Origin: Bacteroidota bacterium
GTDB taxonomy: Bacteria > Bacteroidota > Bacteroidia > Bacteroidales > VadinHA17
Length of the DNA stretch: 64,000 nt
Reading direction: 5' to 3'
Assembly: GCA_016718875.1 (NCBI GenBank)
Contig: JADKBL010000014.1
Span: 1-64,000, forward strand
In this document: positions 60,650-64,000 of the stretch, one piece after another
How positions within the stretch are numbered: the first letter of the stretch is position 1
Layout of the letters: each line of letters starts with the position of its first letter
The notes under the pieces: generated by a model
What the model saw: the letters and a program-made list of their open reading frames with translations, nothing else
The model's database searches: none
What the model was told of the DNA's origin: nothing
Translations under genes and position numbers: made by a program

Positions 60650-61398
60650 TGGTTAAGATAGGAATAATAGGAGGATCAGGACTTGAAAATCCTGATATCC
60701 TTAAATCGTCTGAGGAGATAGCCATTGCAACTCCATATGGTTTACCTTCATCTTCCCTTCTTTCTGGTAAGATAAGCGGAAATGACATTGTCATACTCTC
60801 CAGACATGGCAGACATCATACCATCCCTCCTACAGAAGTTAATAACCGTGCAAATATCTATGCATTAAAAGAAGCCGGATGTACACATATTATTGCCACT
60901 ACTGCCTGCGGCAGCCTGAGGGAAGAAATTGGTCGCGGCGATCTTGTTATTCCTGATCAGTTCATTGATTTTACCAGACACAGAAGTATTACCTTCTTTA
61001 ATGAGTTTGAAAAGGGCAGGATGAATCATACGGCTATGGCTGATCCCTTTGACAGAAGACTGCGTGATCTGATAATTTCCTCCGCAGAAGAAATTGGTTT
61101 ACGGATTCATAAAGCAGGAACAGTCATCACAATCGAGGGCCCCAGGTTTTCAACCAGGGCAGAATCGAAGATGTTCAGGATGTGGGGAGCTGATTTAATC
61201 AATATGTCAATAGCGCCTGAAGCAATACTTGCAAATGAGACAGGCGTCCCCTATGCCGTTATTGCAATGAGCACTGATTATGACTGCTGGAAAGAGGATG
61301 AGGCACCGGTATCATGGGAGGAAGTAATTGCTGTCTTCAATAAGAATGTTGGAAATGTCCTGAATCTGCTGATAAAAGTAATTCAGGGAATCAGGTAA
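60649..61398 (+). CDS. mtnP: S-methyl-5'-thioadenosine phosphorylase
   Basis: The 249-residue enzyme splits methylthioadenosine into adenine and methylthioribose-1-phosphate. It is a PNP/MTAP family 2 member: IGIIGGSGLENP, LSRHGRHHTIPPTEVNNRANI, TTACGSLREEIGRGDLVIPDQFIDFT, TIEGPRFSTRAESKMFRMWGADLINMS and AMSTDYDCWKE. The Thr/Ser-Asp pair of the last motif favours adenine over guanine. It closes a three-gene operon with mtnA and the aldolase gene. Confidence 0.93.
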   Translation: MVKIGIIGGSGLENPDILKSSEEIAIATPYGLPSSSLLSGKISGNDIVILSRHGRHHTIPPTEVNNRANIYALKEAGCTHIIATTACGSLREEIGRGDLVIPDQFIDFTRHRSITFFNEFEKGRMNHTAMADPFDRRLRDLIISSAEEIGLRIHKAGTVITIEGPRFSTRAESKMFRMWGADLINMSIAPEAILANETGVPYAVIAMSTDYDCWKEDEAPVSWEEVIAVFNKNVGNVLNLLIKVIQGIR

Positions 61399-61471
61399 TC
61401 ATTAGATCAATCTTTTTATCAAGTTCTTGCATAATTATCCTTAATTGTTTAATATTGCAGTCCGATTTTGA

Positions 61472-61546
61472 GGGCCCATAGCTCAGATGGTTAGCAGCAC
61501 CTGACTCATAATCAGGGGGTCGCTGGTTCGATCCCAGCTGGGCCCA
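61472..61546 (+). tRNA. tRNA-Met (CAT), elongator type
   Basis: GGGCCCA pairs with the 3' GGGCCC arm, the D arm is GCTCAGATGGTTAGCAGC, the anticodon stem CTGAC/ATCAG encloses the loop with CAT, and the T arm is GCTGGTTCGATCCCAGC. The CCA is not encoded. A CAT tRNA could also be tRNA-Ile2; the overall sequence matches Bacteroidota elongator Met tRNAs. Confidence 0.92.
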
Positions 61547-61638
61547 CTTAAAAAAAGCGCAAACAGTGTAATAATAACTGAATGCGCCTTTTTATTTGAA
61601 CACTTACCCAGATCCTCAATAGTATGAAATACGTTGCA

Positions 61639-62033
61639 TGAAAGACAGAAAACACATTTTATCCGGTTTAAAGCATGTTTACGGTGCCATAAATGTGGAT
61701 AAAGCCTCTGATGCTCTTGAAGACTTTGCTAAGAAATAGGACTCAAAATACGTATATGAAATCAAATCCTTGAAAGCTAACTGGTGCTAGCTTACAGCTT
61801 ATTTTAATTTCCCACAAGAGATCCGAAAAATCATTTATACCACCAATGCCATTGAAAGTCTGACCGGCTATATCCGTAAACACAAAAACCAAAACTCACT
61901 TCCCAGATGATCAATCGTCTTTAAAGGCTGTATATCTGGCTATTGCAATTAAAGAGAGAAAATGGACAATGCCCAAAAAGGACTAGGGGCATGTCATTAA
62001 TCAATTTATAATTAAATTTGGTGACAGATTTAG
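61639..62033 (+). pseudogene. IS256-family transposase remnant (C-terminal part)
   Basis: Across frames the pieces MKDRKHILSGLKHVYGAINVD, ASDALEDFAKK, FPQEIRKIIYTTNAIESLTGYIRKH, KWTMP and INQFIIKFGDRF match in order the C-terminal third of Mutator-type (IS256) transposases. IYTTNAIES is the best-known signature. Internal stops and shifts destroy the frame and the N-terminal two thirds are missing. Confidence 0.88.
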
Positions 62034-62180
62034 TGTTCTTTTATCATGGCAATTACCAGTTTACACAAAATATTAAACAGGCTAATTTCGTTTGATTTTT
62101 AAGTTTATTTAGGAGAGTAATTTTTAGGTTTTTAGCTATTCAAATTTTAAATTTGTTTGGACTTTCAGTTTAAACCTTCG

Positions 62181-63745
62181 ATGAAAATAATTTTATCAGT
62201 TTTCAAGTTTATTTCTTTAAAATTAACTGAGCCTCACGGACTATCTTCAAGATTTAGAGTTATTCTCATTGTTTTAAGTATCGGAGGAGGAGTACTTAGT
62301 TTGCTTTCAACAAGTCGTTATGGCGCTTGTTATCGGGCGATTCAGTTCATTATATAAGGCTGCAAGAAATATTGCAGGTGGTTTTGAGTGACCATCTTGA
62401 TGGCTCACCTTTTCGTTTATTGGCCACCACTTTATCCAATACTTTTATCAATTCCTTTTGTTTTCAATTTGGACCCTTTAGCTACAGCTCCAATAATTAA
62501 TGCATTTCTTTTTGGGCTGATTATTTATTTTTCAGGTTTACTTCTAAGCAGGCATTTAATTTCATCTGCTGCTTTCTCACTTTTAGGGGGAGCCTTAATC
62601 GTATTTTTCCTCATATCTTACTTTGGATATTGCGACCATGGCGTGGTCTGAAGCCTTATTTATTTTTCTATCTCTTGTTTTCCTTCTTTATCTGGGGAAG
62701 TTTCTTGTGAAAAAGGATTGGTCTTCTTTTATTGTTTTTTCATTGGCTGTAACACTTGCATCGCTCACACGATACATCGGAATGAGTTTGATTCTGACTG
62801 GTGTTATTGCAATTTTCTTTTTCCTCCACGAAAATCTTAAAGTCAAGTTCAAGTTCATAATACTTTTTGCAATTATTTCAGTGATTCCTATTGCATTGTG
62901 GGTTTTAAGAAACTATAATATCTCCGGTACTCCTTTTGGAAGCAGGGATCCCTCATTAACTTCATTTTCCGAAAATTTAGGATTTATATATAATATTCTC
63001 CTTTCTTGGGGATTTTTTCCACCTAAAGGTCCAGCTGCAAGGTTAGAAGTACTTCTTATCATAATTATTATGATTGGTCTCTTATCGGATTTTATGGAAA
63101 GGAAAATACTCACAAAACTTAGAGCTCCCATTATACAAGCGATACCCATTACATTATATGTTATATTCTATCTTTCGTTTTACTTTACTCATCAACATCA
63201 TATTTATTTGAGCAAATCAACTGGAGATATTTGTCACCTGTTTTATGTTCCACTAACTATACTTTTTCCCTTATCCTTATAGATGTTTTGCTTGAGACTT
63301 TCAGGAAACGTTTCTCAGCACTTCTGATAAATTGGGGTGCTGCGCTGGCGTTAATTATGGTCTGGTCTATTATCCTATGAATCGATCAGCACATCTCATT
63401 CATTGGTGGATGACATCAGGTACCGCGGGTTATAACCATTGTGAATGGAGAGAAAGCGAGCTTATAGAGTATCTTAAACTGAATCCACCAGAAACCGGGC
63501 ACTTAATCTTTACAAATGATCCCCTTGCTCTGTATATTTTGGCAAATTTGAAATGTCAGAAAAATATTATCAGGATCAATTCAGTATCCTCGGAAAGTGG
63601 AATAAAAACTGAAAAATCTGATTCATCATGGCTTAATGAAAAGTATGACTATTTTATTTGGTTCAATAATGTGAACAAACAAGACTATCCTTATACTAAG
63701 GATGATCTGGAAAAGAGTATAAATGTGAAAATATCGTTCACTTAA
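62181..63745 (+). pseudogene. Broken ArnT/PMT-like membrane glycosyltransferase
   Basis: Several frames carry consecutive parts of one membrane protein. FRVILIVLSIGGG is the first helix. GDSVHYI and AARNIAGG follow in shifted frames, then VYWPPLYPILLS and INAFLFGLIIYFSG. MAWSEALFIFLSLVFLL, LASLTRYIGMSLI and LWVLRNYNISGTPFG come next, and a soluble C-terminal part runs from 63332. WPPLYP and LTRYIG are typical of dolichyl-phosphate-mannose or ArnT-like (GT-C) enzymes. Shifts or stops lie near 62340-62390, 62625 and 63285, so no complete product can be made. Confidence 0.8.
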
Positions 63746-63803
63746 AAGACGGAAACAATTTTTTTGGTCAGAAGATTATGAAGTAAAATAATACAACTTT
63801 AGC

Positions 63804-64000
63804 ATGTATCTTATTTGTGATTTTGATGGAACTCTGGGTGAAAAATGATTTCTTTGAAGAGCAGTTTTTTAAATATTTTTTGCAACAACCCTGATGATTG
63901 TCAGGTATGGATTACTGTCTTGTGGATGGCTCAGATTGAAACACCAATTACTGGATAATTATTTGCCTGAGTATGATTTGGAATTCATATTAAATCATGA
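63804..64000 (+). pseudogene. Frameshifted HAD-superfamily hydrolase, cut by the window end
   Basis: The ATG at 63804 gives MYLICDFDGTLGEK, the DxDGT motif I of HAD hydrolases. A missing base near 63845 moves to NDFFEEQFFKYFLQQP, and a further shift near 63890 to LMIVRYGLLSCGWLRLKHQLL, then DNYLPEYDLEFILNH to the window end. The joined reading looks natural, so two frameshifts are likely. The substrate is unknown and the C-terminal part is outside the window. Confidence 0.6.

Noticed and set aside
1..64000. Explaining every frameshift as sequencing error
   Set aside because: Long core genes (ileS, dnaG, the macroglobulin gene) are free of indels while accessory genes carry several each, so errors alone do not explain the pattern, though individual cases may still be errors.

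Overview
The window looks like a chromosomal segment from a member of the Bacteroidota (Bacteroidetes), probably of the Bacteroidales/Marinilabiliales type. The evidence is: repeated TAnnTTTG promoter boxes close to start codons, little sign of Shine-Dalgarno sequences, a UpxY-type NusG paralogue beside a polysaccharide sugar transferase, a long ileS, secreted GH29 and DUF1080 proteins, a zinc-less sirtuin, and several protein families typical of the phylum. No ribosomal RNA, CRISPR array or phage was seen.

Layout. 1-5.0 kb is an exopolysaccharide or capsule edge: UpxY-like antiterminator, a multiply frameshifted outer-membrane barrel gene, a DUF559 nuclease inside perfect inverted repeats, and a polyprenyl-phosphate sugar transferase ending in a G20 run. 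5.2-30 kb is mostly housekeeping: DksA-like protein, rhodanese, CobB-type sirtuin, UbiX, riboflavin synthase, IleS, a decayed IS3 copy, DnaG, the alpha-2-macroglobulin/PBP1C pair, a Nudix hydrolase, a PAP2-like membrane protein, CorA, PruA and a lipid kinase. 31-45 kb holds secreted enzymes (two GH29 fucosidases, a beta-propeller phosphoesterase, a DUF1080 protein, an alpha/beta hydrolase), a BlaI/BlaR1-like repressor-sensor pair with two visible operators, and a tRNA-Val. 44-57 kb is a long minus-strand set of genes: GNAT-like, DUF4197, IspD, acyl-CoA ligase, then an apparent amino-sugar operon (ROK kinase, SIS isomerase, PIG-L deacetylase, PPi-type PFK, CBM9-like protein, second ROK) and an Ig-like lipoprotein. 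57-61.5 kb has Lgt, a TetR regulator and a three-gene methylthioadenosine salvage operon that fits the DHAP shunt. From tRNA-Met (61.5 kb) to the end the DNA is decayed: an IS256 remnant, a broken ArnT-like glycosyltransferase and a broken HAD hydrolase.

The most unusual feature is the repeat content. Several independent repeat families (8-bp GGCGCAAT tandems, GGCGCAG tandems, CACAGAG inverted repeats, REP-like hairpins, poly-G runs) sit at or directly after stop codons, often in the same sense as the gene. Long core genes (dnaG, ileS, the 1857-codon macroglobulin gene) are intact while frameshifts cluster in accessory genes, which argues for real decay in most cases, although base-calling errors in homopolymers cannot be excluded from the sequence alone.
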